A stretch of DNA of 64,000 nucleotides from Hymenopus coronatus (lineage: Eukaryota; Arthropoda; Insecta; Mantodea; Hymenopodidae): assembly GCA_030762935.1 (NCBI GenBank), contig CM060900.1, forward strand, positions 400,243,132 to 400,307,131, written 5' to 3'. The notes under the pieces are model-generated. The model was not told where the DNA came from. It ran no database searches and saw only the letters and a list, made by a program, of their open reading frames with translations. A program made the position numbers and the translations under genes. Below are positions 1-11,999 of the stretch, one piece after another. Each line of letters begins with the position of its first letter. Positions within the stretch are counted from its first letter, which is position 1.

Positions 1-204
1 GTGAACTCAGTGTCAGCTCGCCAAATGAAAGTACGATTTGCAGAAAATTGTGGAGAAAGCATACAGTCAATTTTTTTCAAGTCAACAGTTGACTCCCTTA
101 CATACATGAATACAACTTTTTTCCCCTTTCTTTTAGAGAAGTAACAGATAGTGTGCGTGATTTTGCCTTTTTCAACAACACTGTACAATAGATCATATGG
201 CCAA

Positions 205-490
205 TCTTTCGATGAGAACGACTGAAAGTGTGTTTTAGGTCAGAATTGTTAGTAGAGATTTGTGGCCCCCTCGGTCCCCTGAACCAACTCCCTGTGATTT
301 CTATCTCTGAGGAAACTTGAAACATAAAGTGTACAAGACAAATCCACACACCCTGGAAGAATTTAAAAAAAAAAAATATCCGCCAGGAAAGTGCCAGCAT
401 TTCTCAAGGTGAACTGCGGTGAGTGAATGATGAGTTTCCTAAAGAGGTGCCAAAAATGTACAAAATGATGGTAGCCAGTTTCGGCATCTC
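205..490 (+). pseudogene. mariner/IS630-type transposase, C-terminal fragment
   Basis: A frame beginning near 251 reads SRDLWPPRSPEPTPCDFYL, then a stop, then GNLKHKVYKTNPHTLEEFK. This matches the C-terminal catalytic block of Tc1/mariner-superfamily transposases (normally RSPDLTPCDFFLWGYLKDKVY), in which the D of CDF is the third acidic catalytic residue. A frameshifted continuation to about 480 resembles the usual RRCQKC tail. The tryptophan codon expected after FYL is now a stop and an A-run at 364-377 breaks the frame, so this is dead. The upstream catalytic residues are not recognisable. The family is fairly sure; the exact 5' limit is not. Confidence 0.65.
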
Positions 491-2094
491 CTTTCATAAA
501 GTTGGTAAGTAAAAACCTTTAAAAGTAGTTTAAATATGTTGTATGGTTTCATCTACGCCTTTCTATGATTGCAGCAAATGACAAGCGCTGAGAATGTGGA
601 AGGCAAAACACTGCACAGCCGGTTCATACTTTTTTGACTCACTTGTTACCTCTCTACTTGAGAAAATAGGTTTATATACTCCCCAACACCTTCAGAATTG
701 TGATGCTATGTTTTATTTATGAGGATATGATGACCATGTTTATCTCACACACGCACGCAGCCCCCCCCCCCACACCCACCCACCCATGCACGCATGCCTG
801 CCCGCCCGTGCAGCCGTTCCTTCTGGTTAATAGTTTGAAGTCCTTGGTGAATACCTGACTTTATTATTGTCGTATTACATATATCTTCATAAGTTTTCAA
901 TTGGTATATTCATGGACAATGACTACACAAATTCTAGCTATTCCTTCTCCTGTAGTGAAGCTACAAGAAAGATTCATGTAACATTGTCATCATACCCATC
1001 TGACACAAATTGGCTCCTGTTCTTCACCACTTGTGTCTCTGTACCTCTACATATTATAGAAAGTATTACAGGAGATACAGAAAGCATTTTTTGAAAAGAA
1101 TGTCATTTTTCGTACCTAAGAGAGTCAAAATCTTATTTTGATAGTCAGAATGAAGCAGCCTCCTTTTTTTTTTTTTCTCCTTTCTCTTTGAAAACCCATA
1201 CTTTAATTTCAAGGCAATCTTCGTATCTTAGTTCTAACAACTCCATTAGATTACCTCCATCAGTGGTGTCACCTTAAAAAACAAGACCTTAAATAACAAT
1301 CAAGATATAATATGTAGTAAGCAATCTCTGGCTCGCTGCCGTAGCTTTCTCATATTCCTTAGTGCAGATTAGTGATTTTAGATGCTTGAAACTTGTAACT
1401 GTTTGAAGATAAGAATATTTTTGACAGGAATCACATTTTATAAAAGGCTTTTTTCCAATTATGAAACCCTTTGGTAACAAAGGAGCAATCTACTTTTCTT
1501 GCTAAAGTCTTCTTTGGTACTATATTTAAGATATTTTATTCAAGGAAACAGAAAGTACCATCTTTGCAATCGACAACATGCCACCTATAAAGTATGTCAA
1601 ACCACTTGGCTGAAACTTCAAAACATGACATTTCAGTTGCCGCTTAATGATGTTAGGCAGCAGTTGATGACTAGGTTTCACATCGACCTGGAAGGTAACC
1701 TACATCTAAGTTATTTTTAAGGGATTCAGAATTTATTAATTGACTAGGGAGTAATTTATCCTCAGGCATGTGGAATGTTTTTACATGCTGGTCTTACACT
1801 TCACTTTCGTTAGCAGTATGAATTTCACATTTCAGTTCCTACTGGGAGTGCTTATAATTTAATGCATTATACATTTGTCCATAGCCAATTGTTAATATTA
1901 GAAATATTTTGATAAATCACAATTTAAGATGTGAACAAACTAGAGCTAAGTATATATACATAAGCAACAGCAAACTAATCTGATAGTCTGTTAGGTAATG
2001 AATGGGCATCAAGTAAACCTGTAACTAGACATCAAAGTCTACTATAGTTTAGTATCTACAAGTCAGCTTGTTCTCGTCTTAACATGTTGGCCAT
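491..2094. other. no gene recognised; C-rich low-complexity tract
   Basis: Unique-looking AT-rich sequence. It contains a C-rich and CACA/CCCA low-complexity tract at about 748-812. Open frames here are short and show no family motif. It lies upstream of the first visible Drp1 exon and is presumably Drp1 intron, although this cannot be shown from the window alone. Confidence 0.5.
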
Positions 2095-2400
2095 GGCTGC
2101 AACATAAAGAATTTATACTCTGACTACACCCTGCAGCCATAATCACTGAACGTGTGTGTACAGCTTGCTTTGTAAGTCATAGCTGATTGTTGGCATCCAT
2201 TGTTACATGTGCATTAGTGGACACACATGCCGGTGGCAAGTTCTTTTGACATAACAGCTGCGAGTGGACATGTGTTTTGGTTGAAGCTTGCATTGTTACA
2301 CCTGAGTAAATTTGTGACATCTACACTAGTTTGCATGTGCGATTGCTTCTAGAGGTTTCTAGCCATGTGACCGAGAGTGTAAAATGGGCAATTAAGCCTT
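2095..2400 (+). repeat. dispersed repeat, copy A
   Basis: Shares several blocks in the same order with 62138-62345, for example CCATAATCACTGAACGTG versus CCATAATCACTGAACATTG, then GCTTGCTTTGTAAGTCATA, and then GCGAGTGGACA. No coding potential, tRNA-like head or terminal repeats were seen, so its class is unknown. Confidence 0.6.
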
Positions 2401-3905
2401 GCCCAGGGTCTAGTGTTCACTGGGAATGCATCATATACAACAGTTGAGTGAGTTTCGACAGGAAATTTGTAGCAAGCAGTAATTGTTGTCACAGTGAATG
2501 TTGAAAAGAAACTATACAGCACAATTGTTACAAAGGCATTGAAGAAAGGCAGTATGTTTTGTGAACAGATTCTGATTGTAATCAGCTTGTGGAAGAAATA
2601 AAAAGTTGTTTGTTGGAGATAAGAACAGAGTTTTTTTCACAATATTTATCACTACCACATATGGAGGGAGTCTTGAAGTAAAATATACGTAGATGGCGTT
2701 TATTGGCATTAACCAAAAACTTTACATCCTGGAGTGTCTGTGATTTAGCCTATCGTAATGATATTGTTACCAACAAAAACATTATATAACCTGGACTGAT
2801 TGTTAATTTTGAATTGGAAACAAATTATTGGGGTCCGTTCAATTATTGGGGGATGCATTCTCCACCTACTGGTGGCTCTGTGTATTACAAATATATTACA
2901 AATATATGACTGATGAGTTGTAAATGGAAAACACTAAACAGCACTGAATATGAATATCCTGAACAAATTTCAAGTACAATTTGTACACATACTCAGTAAG
3001 TGTCTACAATTACAGAAAATTATCATACAATCCCATAGTATGTCATAAATTCAACAGGATTTGCAATAAATACAACATAAAGTTAGCTGTACAAAATAAA
3101 TTTGGCAAACAAAAATTACTGTGCACAAACCTAGTTCTGTAAAATAAATTTGGTGTACATAAATTACTATGCAAAATCCAGCTCTACAAAACAAATTTGG
3201 CACACAAAAATTACTATGCTCAAACCTTAAAGATCCAGTCCCAAATATTAATAAATCTGGTACATATGAAATCAGCTGTTCTGACTGCAGCCAATCTGCA
3301 TTGCGTGAACAAATAGATACCTGAGTACAAGACTAAAAGAACACAGGAGACTCCCAAAATTCAAACAGAGCGACAAATTTGCTGTAGCCCTTACACACGA
3401 TCTTGTCAACTATTTATTAGACCACACCCTCTCACACTCTCCTAAAGGCCTCCCATTAAGCAGCTGGTTGGATAGATGGATAAAGATACACATGTTAAGA
3501 AACAAGAATGACTCGATTTACTGCCACCAAATCACCTTTGGAAGTTACAGCATCACCAATAGTTATCATCACTTATGACAATTCCACAATAAATTCTTTC
3601 ACTGGGAAAGTCAAGACACCTACTGAGGATGGGTACAAATGGTACCCGAAATTTATTCAAAGTATTGATATCAAATGATGTTTAAAGTTTTAAATGTCCA
3701 GGTAATTAGTCATATATGAAAGTATTCATGCTTTATTTATAGCATTCTCTCGTGATGACCATTATTGTTGCTGTATTTGCTTTTTATCTTCTGAATTCCT
3801 AGAAATCAGACAAAGCTACATGTGCAAAAAGTTCCTTATTTTCTAGGTATATCTTAATTATATCACAAATTTTGAGACTGTTTCAAAGAAATTTTATTTC
3901 AATAG
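2401..3905. other. no gene recognised; probable Drp1 intron
   Basis: No coding, RNA or transposon motif recognised. It contains several related short phrases around 3060-3210 (ACAAAATAAATTTGGCA / ACAAAACAAATTTGGCACAC with AAAATTACTRTGC), an imperfect local repeat with a period of about 60 bases. It ends in a 3' splice site (TTTATTTCAATAG) at 3905. Confidence 0.5.
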
Positions 3906-4103
3906 GTTGAAAACCTGGTGGCTATCGAATTGGCTTACATAAATACAAAACATCCGGATTTTCACAAAGATGCTGCCTTAGTTCCTTCCCTTCTGAAGTC
4001 TGAGGATGATGAAAGATATGCCAGACCTGTGATTAAGCGACAGTATTATAATCCTGTTGCAGTTGCTGTTCCTTCAGGAGATGGTGATAAAGATTTGCAG
4101 AAG
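3906..4103 (+). CDS. Drp1: Drp1 exon (end of stalk/middle domain), partial gene
   Basis: Encodes VENLVAIELAYINTKHPDF and continues to GDGDKDLQK, 66 codons in phase 0. VENLVAIELAYINTKHPDF is the highly conserved end of the dynamin-related protein 1 stalk (middle) domain; the rest enters the divergent variable domain. Drp1 is the cytosolic GTPase that assembles into rings on mitochondria and peroxisomes to drive fission. The boundaries are a TTTCAATAG acceptor before 3906 and an AAG|GTAATC donor after 4103. The GTPase domain and first stalk part must lie on exons upstream of this window. The next in-phase exon is at 11753. The family is certain; the partial status is due to the window edge, not to damage. 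Confidence 0.95.
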
Positions 4104-5095
4104 GTAATCTAAAACTTTAATGGTGTTAATGCTATCACTGATATTTTGCTTGGCTGTCTACTTCTAACCAGTAGTAGAACTTTCAAAATAAGCATACTAA
4201 CAAACAAATACTTTTTTTTAGGCAGGCTATATTTACACAATTTTGTTGTTTTGTGAAATCATGACTCTAAATAGAAAAGCCTTGAGATGACTTCTTCTGT
4301 TTGCATGGTTTGTTAGTTCATGGTTTGTTAGTTTCACACCAAGCAATAACTTCTCTGCAGTGAAATTGCTGTGTCTGTACAAATATTGATTGCTGCAGAA
4401 TGGTACAATGTTATATTCAGTTTTAATTCTACTCTAAGGAGAACCAAAGATTATTGGACTATTGGTTCCGTAATTGTGAAAAGCCACTGAGTGATTCAAA
4501 TCTTGATAACTTGGAATGGCTAAATTTATATTAAAACACTTTTGCACAAGCAATTTTGATAGTTTAATAAAGTAAAGTATAATAAAAGTTACAGTGTCTT
4601 AAAGGAAAATTTTCCTCCTTACCTAAATCTAAGCATACTAACACATAACTATTTGAATAACCAAGTATAACGGTGATATGACTTTAAACTTATGGAAAAA
4701 TTGAGTCGGAAAGGAAATTGTCACTTTTTTTTTTGTGTGTGTGTGTAAGGTGATGTAGGTGTTTTAATTGCAATATAATTTTTTCCATAAATACTAACAG
4801 CATTTATCACAAGAAAAATGACTATTGCTGTATTAGTGGCTAGTAAAAGTAAAAGATTATTTTGAACCTTCTGTGAAAATTACTTTTAAGTACAAGAAAA
4901 GCAATAAAAGGATTCAAAATGAGATGAAAGAGAAAATTTTGCTTGATAATAAGTGAATTCCTGTATGTAAGATGAACAAGGTTGAAGAATGTGAATGCTA
5001 TCTTTATGCCTTTCAGCTCTTTTTTCTTAAAAAGATATCTGCCAGTCATATCAGTTCGTTATATTTTTACTAACTGCTGAAAAAACAACCAATGT
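4104..5095 (+). other. Drp1 intron, first part; nothing else recognised
   Basis: Start of the roughly 7.6-kb intron 4104-11752. AT-rich, with a short TG tract at about 4733-4748. No gene or transposon motif recognised. Confidence 0.6.
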
Positions 5096-5395
5096 AATAA
5101 TCATGTTACCTGATATGCAACAAGCAACATGCTAGCCTCCAGTTCCCAAGGTCATAGGTTCAAACCCAGCAGAGGGCAATGGATTTTATCAGGCGTAAAA
5201 ACCCTTAGCATGGCTTTCTTTACTACAGAAGTAAAGCCAGTAGGTCTATATCTGAGATTTATGGCACATAAAAGAACCTAAGGCTGTAAAAAGGTCTCTG
5301 AGCAAAAATGTCTGGACTTTCACATCCAATATACAATGGGACACTAAGAACCATAGTAGTTAATAAATCTCAGGCAACATGACTATTGTTTAATT
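5096..5395 (+). repeat. SINE, diverged copy of the 8.1-kb SINE
   Basis: Aligns over its length with 8102-8385: AAGGTCATAGGTTCAAACCCAGC (box B) against AAGGTCACGGGTTCAAACCCGGC, then matching body phrases such as CTTAGCATGGCTTYCTT, GGCACRTAAAAGAACCT and CTCTGAGCAAAAWT. The A-box half of the head is eroded. Older than the 8.1-kb copy, judging by divergence. Confidence 0.8.
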
Positions 5396-5417
5396 CCTGA
5401 TAAAAGGCTTTCTTCTT

Positions 5418-5453
5418 CTTCCTCTTCGTCATCGTCTTTGTCTCCTCTTCCTC

Positions 5454-5484
<31 letters not shown>

Positions 5485-5518
5485 ACTCACTCTCTCTCTC
5501 ACTCTTTCTCTCTCGTTA
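5418..5518. repeat. pyrimidine-rich simple repeat (TCTC/CTTC)
   Basis: TCTTCTTCTTCC grading into TCTCTCTC and TCTGTCTG repeats directly downstream of the SINE copy. Confidence 0.85.
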
Positions 5519-7207
5519 CCCAAGCAAGAAAATTCTGCATCATACCATATCCTTGATGGGTGATCAGCCCAATGCCTGGTATGGTGGTAAAAAAGTTAAT
5601 GAAAGGATGATAGGAAAATTGGCAGGTTAAATTTGATGTAATTGGGGCTGAGGCTAGCTCGATTTACAAAAGCTTGGGTTATACAGAAATGTCACTAAAT
5701 CAATGGGTTAATCATGAATATATGCTTAATGAGCATAATAATGGTTAAAAAATAAATAGAAAAACAATATGGTATATACCTGTGTTATATGGGGGACTCA
5801 CTACAGTACATTCTGTATGGTACATAACATCTGGAACAATAGCAATCTGTTACTGCTGTAAAATGTGTATATTTACTTAAGTGTACTCTAATAACCACTT
5901 TGTTGGGTACGGATTACTGTATCAATACAGTATTATTTCCTGAAAGAATTGTATGTGCTGTACAATTGATTAACACATTTAGTGAAAGAGCAAGTGCACT
6001 CCTCCAAATCAATCCATAATAGAAATGCAGTCTGAGGCCAAGGTTATTTCTGTGCATTATGAAAGAAAATTCTAAGTGGGACAGTTTTACCTGTATTGAA
6101 CATGGAAAATTGAAAGAAAGTACAAAATGTAATACATTCGGAAGTACGTAAAACATACATGTGGATAACATATAACTACTCTAGTTTTATATAACATTTT
6201 TACTTTCTTAAGATCAACTTGAAATACCGGGGTTAAAATTACTTAATTGTTCTTCAATATTTTATGTGTAAAATCCTGTGATTTTAGGTTTTTGCAAATC
6301 ACAAAATTTCCAGGTCTGTACATGATTGAAATATGGAAAATGCATTCCTACTCTATATCTTCAAAGAAACAAAAGCATGCTCATTACCAACATATTTTAT
6401 ATGAAACAGTGTTGCTGTTGCAATATACATACCCTCCACTTAAAACTCTACAAATACCACTTATTTGAAGCTGGCTGACTATGAATGAACATTAGTAAAT
6501 CTCAAGTTTTTCACAATTTTCTGTGCTGCTATTCACTAGAAATATGACAATCACATGCCAATACATTAAAGTTCCCACTCTATTATTGAAATTCTAGACA
6601 TAAAGGGAATAATAGGAGCGATTAAAATAATTGTTTTGACGCTTCTCTTGTACACCTTCTTCCTATTTAAATTTAGAGACTATTCACTGTGAAGTTTATG
6701 TGTTAGGTTAATGGTGTAATTTACCTATGGTTACAGGAAGTTTTGAAAAATTAATTACTTTTTGCCTGTGAGTTTCTTAGTCGATCTTTATAATTGTTGT
6801 CTCAAGAAAAACAAAATCACTTGTATCTGTGTGACTTTTCCTTATTTAAATTCCTTTAAAGTTAATTGTAACTTTTTAACATTCACTCTCCTTCTCCTTA
6901 ATCAAGTATCACCGTTCTGCATTTCAAAACTTTTTTTTTTTTTTATTTTAAATCTGAAAGGTGAATCTAAACAGATTTTTTGTGCTGAATTCGAAAATGA
7001 TATCCATTTTCTCCCAGCATGTCAGGTTTCCAAAACATTCATAAATAACTAGAAATGAAAGTATAGCTATGTGAAATGTAATAAAAACTACTTTCAACAA
7101 GAATTTTGTGTAAAAATCTAGGCCAGAATTTGTTATTTGTCACTAATTAATCATTACTTAATAATAATTCAAGCACATTCATAACCTTACCACAATATTG
7201 CATTTAA
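5519..7207 (+). other. Drp1 intron; nothing recognised
   Basis: AT-rich intronic sequence without recognisable coding, RNA or mobile-element motif; a poly-T run at 6931-6945. Confidence 0.5.
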
Positions 7208-7625
7208 AATTTTCTCCTCTTTGACCTAGCATGCTGTGCAGAGCAGTCCTTTTTTAACATCCAGCAATAGTCAGCCACCATGTTAACTCTCCACTTCCCA
7301 TGATATGTCATTTCCATATTTTTTATATCCTTGTGAAATCCTTCAGGCTGTTCCCTTTAAAATCTCCTAAAATATAAGGGAAATAATTTAGATGGGAATG
7401 AAGGACATTTACTTTGACACTCATGTTGCAACCAGTATGTTTGAAATTTTATAGCATCACTTTCACTATGTTAACATAATTTGAGTCGTTTCTATTTCCA
7501 AGGAAATTAAGAACAACATTTCTGAAAGCATTCCAGGCACGCTTCACTTCTCGACTCATAGTATTCTCGAACTGATTGTCTATCATCAGTTTTCGAATTG
7601 GTGGACCAGCTTTCATTTTTTATAG
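7208..7625 (-). pseudogene. repeat-associated ORF relic (HSHLNYF ... VADYCW family)
   Basis: Minus-strand reading from 7625 gives MIDNQFENTMSREVKRAW, then NFLGNRNDSNYVNIVKVML, a stop, and NFKHTGCNMSVKVNVLHSHL. After one frameshift it gives GFHKDIKNMEM followed by GKWRVNMVADYCWMLKKDC and ends SKRRKF plus stop. From memory this matches a family of uncharacterised arthropod proteins found in repeat-rich genomes, with conserved GCNMSLK..LHSHLDFF and ADYCW.LKRD motifs. I do not know its molecular function or transposon class. One stop and at least one frameshift show it is decayed. It lies antisense inside a Drp1 intron. Confidence 0.65.
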
Positions 7626-8100
7626 GATAATGAAGGAAATGTAGCACAAAGATATTTAAAGCACTCACTGTCTTTATCTAGAGTTTTCACAAATTGTTTC
7701 ATTAAACAATTGTAATTGCAAGAGGTGGCAACAATACTTTTGAGGGATCATTAAGAGGTTCAATTTATATTTTTTTTTTGCCCAGTGCTAAACTAGTACT
7801 ATGTGGTCATTGTTCCCTTCTGCTGACCAAGTAATAGTCCAATAATCTTGAAATCTCCACAGACTAGCCATAGATGGTTTTTGTACTGCAGTTTTTGTAA
7901 CAAAAACACTTACATTTTCACATGTCTCCTTTAAAACAAAAGAGTGGGCTGCAGGAATGGAAGCACATAGAAACTTCCCCAAATATCTGGTGCTTGATCT
8001 AACAAGAGGCATAATACACAGGCACATAAGATTTTAAATGTTAAAATTAAGATTGGGTTGGAAAACAAATAGACTCTCCAACAACTTGTTCTCAAATGAG
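7626..8100 (+). other. Drp1 intron; nothing clearly recognised
   Basis: Possibly the 5' continuation of the minus-strand relic at 7208-7625, but no further conserved motif was identified. Confidence 0.35.
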
Positions 8101-8101
8101 T

Positions 8102-8385
8102 TGCCCTCCGTGATGTAATGGTTACCATGCTGACTTCATATACCCAAGGTCACGGGTTCAAACCCGGCGGAGGACGATGGATTTTTTCGGGTGTAAAAAT
8201 CCTTAGCATGGCTTCCTTCGGAAGGGAAGTAAAGCCGTGGGTCCCGTGTCGTAGATTTACGGCACGTAAAAGAACCTCAAGCCTGATAGAGAGGCCTCTG
8301 AGCAAAATTAAGCGGTCTTTCACGCCCAATTTAGAATGGGATGCTGAGAACCAAGCAGTTAAAGAGCGTCCATAAATAACACGCC
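8102..8385 (+). repeat. tRNA-derived SINE
   Basis: The head, 8102-8176, is tRNA-like: A-box-like TGATGTAATGGTTACCATG, box B GGGTTCAAACCCG, and a CCTCCG/CGGAGG pairing of the acceptor ends. A body of about 200 bases follows (CTTAGCATGGCTTCCTTCGG, GGCACGTAAAAGAACCTC, GCCTCTGAGCAAAATTA). A diverged second copy lies at 5096-5395. Pol III promoters of this kind drive SINE transcription. The head is not a functional tRNA gene: the anticodon arm does not fold convincingly and the SINE body is fused to it. Confidence 0.88.
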
Positions 8386-9225
8386 ATTTACTTTACTTTT
8401 CTCAAATGTATTTTATATTTATGCCAGGTATATTTATATAAATGTCAGGAATATTGAATGAGTGATTAAGATGATCTCATATGTGAAAAGAGTAAGATTT
8501 TATTTTGTATGGTGCAGGGTAACACTAAATGGCAATTAGGAATATTCCCTGAATATTAAATATTATTTGGCTTTTTACACAAAGTAAAAAGTATACACCC
8601 TGAGACACTATTTCCATTTTCTGTTGATAGATAAAATGAAGGCAGATAGATAAACATCTCCAAGAATAACAACAACAAATACCTGAACCTCTATTCATTT
8701 TAAGGGGAAGACACATTTTTAATGCACCTAGGGCTGATTTTAATAAATATAAACATAATATAAAATATAAACATAATAATACTCATATTCTTTCACATTT
8801 TAAGTAACAAAGCTGAAATTATGAGTTGTTGAGCCTTTCTAACAAATGATAAGCGATAAGCACACTGCAATATTACTATAGTACGTACATCATGAAAAAT
8901 ATTCAAAACCTAAAATTTTGAGTTTTAAACAATTCTGACATGTTATTCGAAAACGGTTTTCATTTTTGTAATCAGTATGAAATTGTGATTTAGAAACCTC
9001 ATTTATTTAAAAAAAAAACCAAGAAATCCATGCAGAACGGTAATCTATGTAACTGGGCCTTTGTCTTGCAAATGTGGTACAAATTGTAAAGAAAGAAGTC
9101 CAAAACAGTTATTTATGCTTCTGCATTTAGCACTACAGTCTGTACTGCACAGCCAGCAAAACGATGATGAGAAAAAAAAGTTTTAAAATTATTTTTATAA
9201 AATAATATAAATATCAGTAGTGTAT
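8386..9225 (+). other. Drp1 intron; nothing recognised
   Basis: AT-rich. Contains a short duplicated phrase AATATAAACATAATA at 8745-8778. No coding or mobile-element motif seen. Confidence 0.5.
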
Positions 9226-9248
9226 TGTTTATATTATTATTATTATTA

Positions 9249-9291
<43 letters not shown>

Positions 9292-9352
9292 TATTATTAC
9301 CATCATATTTATATAATAATAACAGTAATAATAATAATAATAATAACAATAA
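9226..9352. repeat. ATT / AAT trinucleotide microsatellite
   Basis: (ATT)n at about 9232-9301 with a few interruptions, then (AAT)n at 9316-9352. The low-complexity reading frames across it (poly-Tyr or poly-Asn) are artefacts. Confidence 0.95.
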
Positions 9353-10377
9353 TACATATTATTGTCTTGATTTTAATTAAAGTTCAACAAATAAATTGCC
9401 ATCAATTATATTGATTAAAATTATTCTAGTTAAATTATTACTTGGTCTCATGAGTAATTATACTGATAAAACATTACCATTTATTAATAATATTTATATA
9501 CCCTGAATATGCTAAAGCAAACATTTGCATGTGATACAAATTATTGGTAAATTCTGCGATTGTCAAATCACTTCAAAGTCAGGGCATTATCCGTTGGTTA
9601 ATCATAAGATTAGGGGGGGGGGGGAGATGCATCTTGTCTGCTTGGTTATTTGTTGGAAACATGGCTTGAAAATTCATGAAAAATAACTTCATGTCTTTAT
9701 TTGTGGATCCCTGAAAGCCTGAAAGTATTTAAGAACATCCAACAGCTTAATGTATATTGTCAAGATATTAGTTAAAAGTATGGTGCTCTGGACCAGTTGT
9801 TGATGGTACACTATGAAGCGAAGTGTAAACTCTTATGATTATCCATTATATAGCCCATACTATGTGCATACAATGCTCCTTACGAACCATACAGTCCACA
9901 GCATGAGTGGTGCTTAAGTGCACTAGGATCCTCTGTTTCACAGCAGCAGCATCAAGTTGTAAAAGCTATACAGCAGGTTTTCCCTTCCTTAGAGGTTAAC
10001 AGATATTGAAAATCTTTGCTTTAATGTGTTTCAAAACATGAATAAATTAACAGGGTATGTAGTTCTTATAATTGTTCAGTCAGTAGATAAACTGATCTTT
10101 GGTGCAAAGCTACAAAACAGACTGTAATGTAAGGAAGATCAGTTCAAAAAAACAAAAATGTGGCTTAATTTGCAACATTCTGAATTCTGAAACAAGGAAC
10201 TTAATGGCAGATATCAATTTGCAAATGGAATTCTTCTATGGGTGGCAATTGTTCTTTTGAAATGTTGTTTTATAGCATGTTTTAACTATAACTTCAATGT
10301 TTTGATATAATTGAACTCTTATTGTCTGACCACCGATGTGATTTATTTCACTTTCACAACAGCAATAAATATCAATC
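9353..10377 (+). other. Drp1 intron; nothing recognised
   Basis: AT-rich; a G-run at 9614-9624. No gene recognised. Confidence 0.5.
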
Positions 10378-10378
10378 G

Positions 10379-10425
<47 letters not shown>

Positions 10426-10443
10426 GTTGTTGTTGTTGTTGTT
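10378..10443. repeat. (TTA)n(TTG)n microsatellite
   Basis: About 15 TTA units followed by TTG units; a compound trinucleotide repeat. Confidence 0.95.
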
Positions 10444-10983
10444 ATCCTCATTATCATTATTTCACTTCTGAGCAGCACTTGGCAGTAAAATGCTCAAAAT
10501 TACCAATTGTTCAATGTGCTTCACTCACTGGGCTGTTGGACACTAGATTTCTCTAATGTTTCGAAGTAGCAACATTAGGTGTTATTCCAATAGTACTTTA
10601 TGTTGTATCAGAAAAGTACTCATTAATTGCATTAATGACTGACATACAAGTGCACTTGCGTATATAGTCTTTTGAATTTTTTAGAGTTTTGGAGATGAGA
10701 AGAAGAGATACTTTTGGTATGTCCCAGTAGTGCTTCTGGTGTTTATGCTGGGTGAGAGTACTATCCTCTCAGTTATCCCTTCCCGACCAATCTGCCTTCT
10801 TGGTCTTGGTTGGCCTTGATAAACCCGGGCCTTAGCCACTGCATCACAATATAAGAGACAGCTTTCCTGAACACAGTACTGGAGTTGCTAAAAATGTTCA
10901 GTCTTCTGAAATTGTTTGTTTAGAAAGGAAAATAGGTTAAAATAGTATATGCATTGTTAGCACAATGTTGTAAACCTGAGGGT

Positions 10984-11175
10984 GTTGGGGTAGTTCAGTG
11001 GTTTTATTTCTTACTCTTACATAATTCCATGGTCTGATTCTTGACTATAGGAAGGCAATTTTAAGTTAACCTTATCCAGTCTTTCATCTGTAATTAACTC
11101 ATATGAAATATCTCAAGACCCAACCCATTTTAGAGTCAACATAAGAAATTAAATTTCTCCTGAATTACAAGGAGT
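10984..11175 (+). repeat. possible tRNA-headed SINE
   Basis: GGGGTAGTTCAGTGGTTTTA resembles a tRNA A box with flanks, and GGTCTGATTCTTGAC about 35 bases further is a weak box B. The same kind of head (GAGGTAACTCAGTGGTTTTG) occurs at 42575. The body similarity to that copy is not clear, so the class is tentative. Confidence 0.4.
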
Positions 11176-11752
11176 TTTTCTAAACCCCTGGATAGTAATA
11201 GAGCTCATAATTTTCTGATCTGCTTTCTTACAGCTCCAAACTTAAAGAACATTTTCTTTTAAATTTTCTTAGCCCTTTACTAACAGTGGGAATGGAAATG
11301 ATTCTAAAATAAAATATTCTATGTAGTTTCCTTCATTAGAACTTTGATTTATAAAAATGATCAATACAGTATGTTAATATAGTCAACTTAACAAAGTAAC
11401 GGAGAAGTTAAATAATGGCTTGGGACATCCTTTTACTTCTTTGTAAAAAATAATGTGTATAAAATAGTTGAAATTCCATTTGAGAAACAGTTGGCCCAGT
11501 AGGCCCAAAGGGTCACTGATTGAGATGTTCATTTCAGGTTCAGATTCAACAAAATTTAAAGATTCATTCCAGTTTTCGATATGGCAATAGATTGAGTTCA
11601 AGTCCCTGGCTATACAGAAAGCTTTCAAATCTTTCAGTGAGTATTCACCCCACATGTAATGTGCTCAAAGTAGTCGGATTGTGTTTTGTGCTGATGAGTG
11701 TACTTTAATTCTCAATACATGACTAAACCAATTTAAAACTTTTTCTGAATAG

Positions 11753-11999
11753 CGTGTCCTTAATCATGTGAGTAGTGATAAAGGAGACAATGCTGGAGGT
11801 TGGTTGTCAAATATTTTGCCTTCTGGAAAGGTATCTAAAGAAACATCCAGGGAACCCTCACCATCCACTTCACCAACTCATCTGAGTGATGGGAAAGCAG
11901 TATTTACCGCACCAAAACCTGGCAATCCTATTCCAGAAGCACCAATCCAGTCAACTAGAAGGCTTTCTGAAAGGGAACAACGTGACTGTGATGTTATAG
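11753..11999 (+). CDS. Drp1: Drp1 exon (variable domain, RRLS site)
   Basis: Phase 0 entry with RVLNHVSSDKGDNAGGWL, a Ser/Pro-rich stretch (SREPSPSTSPTHLS), and exit with RRLSEREQRDCDVI plus one base of the next Glu codon. The block (R/K)LS.REQRDC(D/E)VIERLIK is diagnostic of Drp1/DNM1L. RRLS (Ser codon 11966-11968) corresponds to the conserved PKA target serine of animal Drp1 (Ser637 of one human numbering), which controls assembly. The Ser-Pro stretch is a plausible place for proline-directed phosphorylation, by inference. Acceptor TTCTGAATAG at 11752; donor ATAG|GTGAGT after 11999. It is 247 bases, so phase 1 at the exit, fitting the next exon at 26518. Confidence 0.96.

Noticed and set aside
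867..1094. 75-codon plus-strand open frame
   Set aside because: No family motif, no splice or start context; within chance length for this base composition.
8102..8176. Functional tRNA gene
   Set aside because: Head of a SINE: box A/B present but no convincing anticodon arm, and it is fused to a repeated body found again at 5.1 kb.
9113..9414. Open frames coding poly-Asn and poly-Tyr
   Set aside because: They are translations of the ATT/AAT microsatellite, open in both strands; no gene.
10236..10556. Open frames on both strands over 10.38-10.44 kb
   Set aside because: Microsatellite translation (poly-Ile, poly-Tyr).
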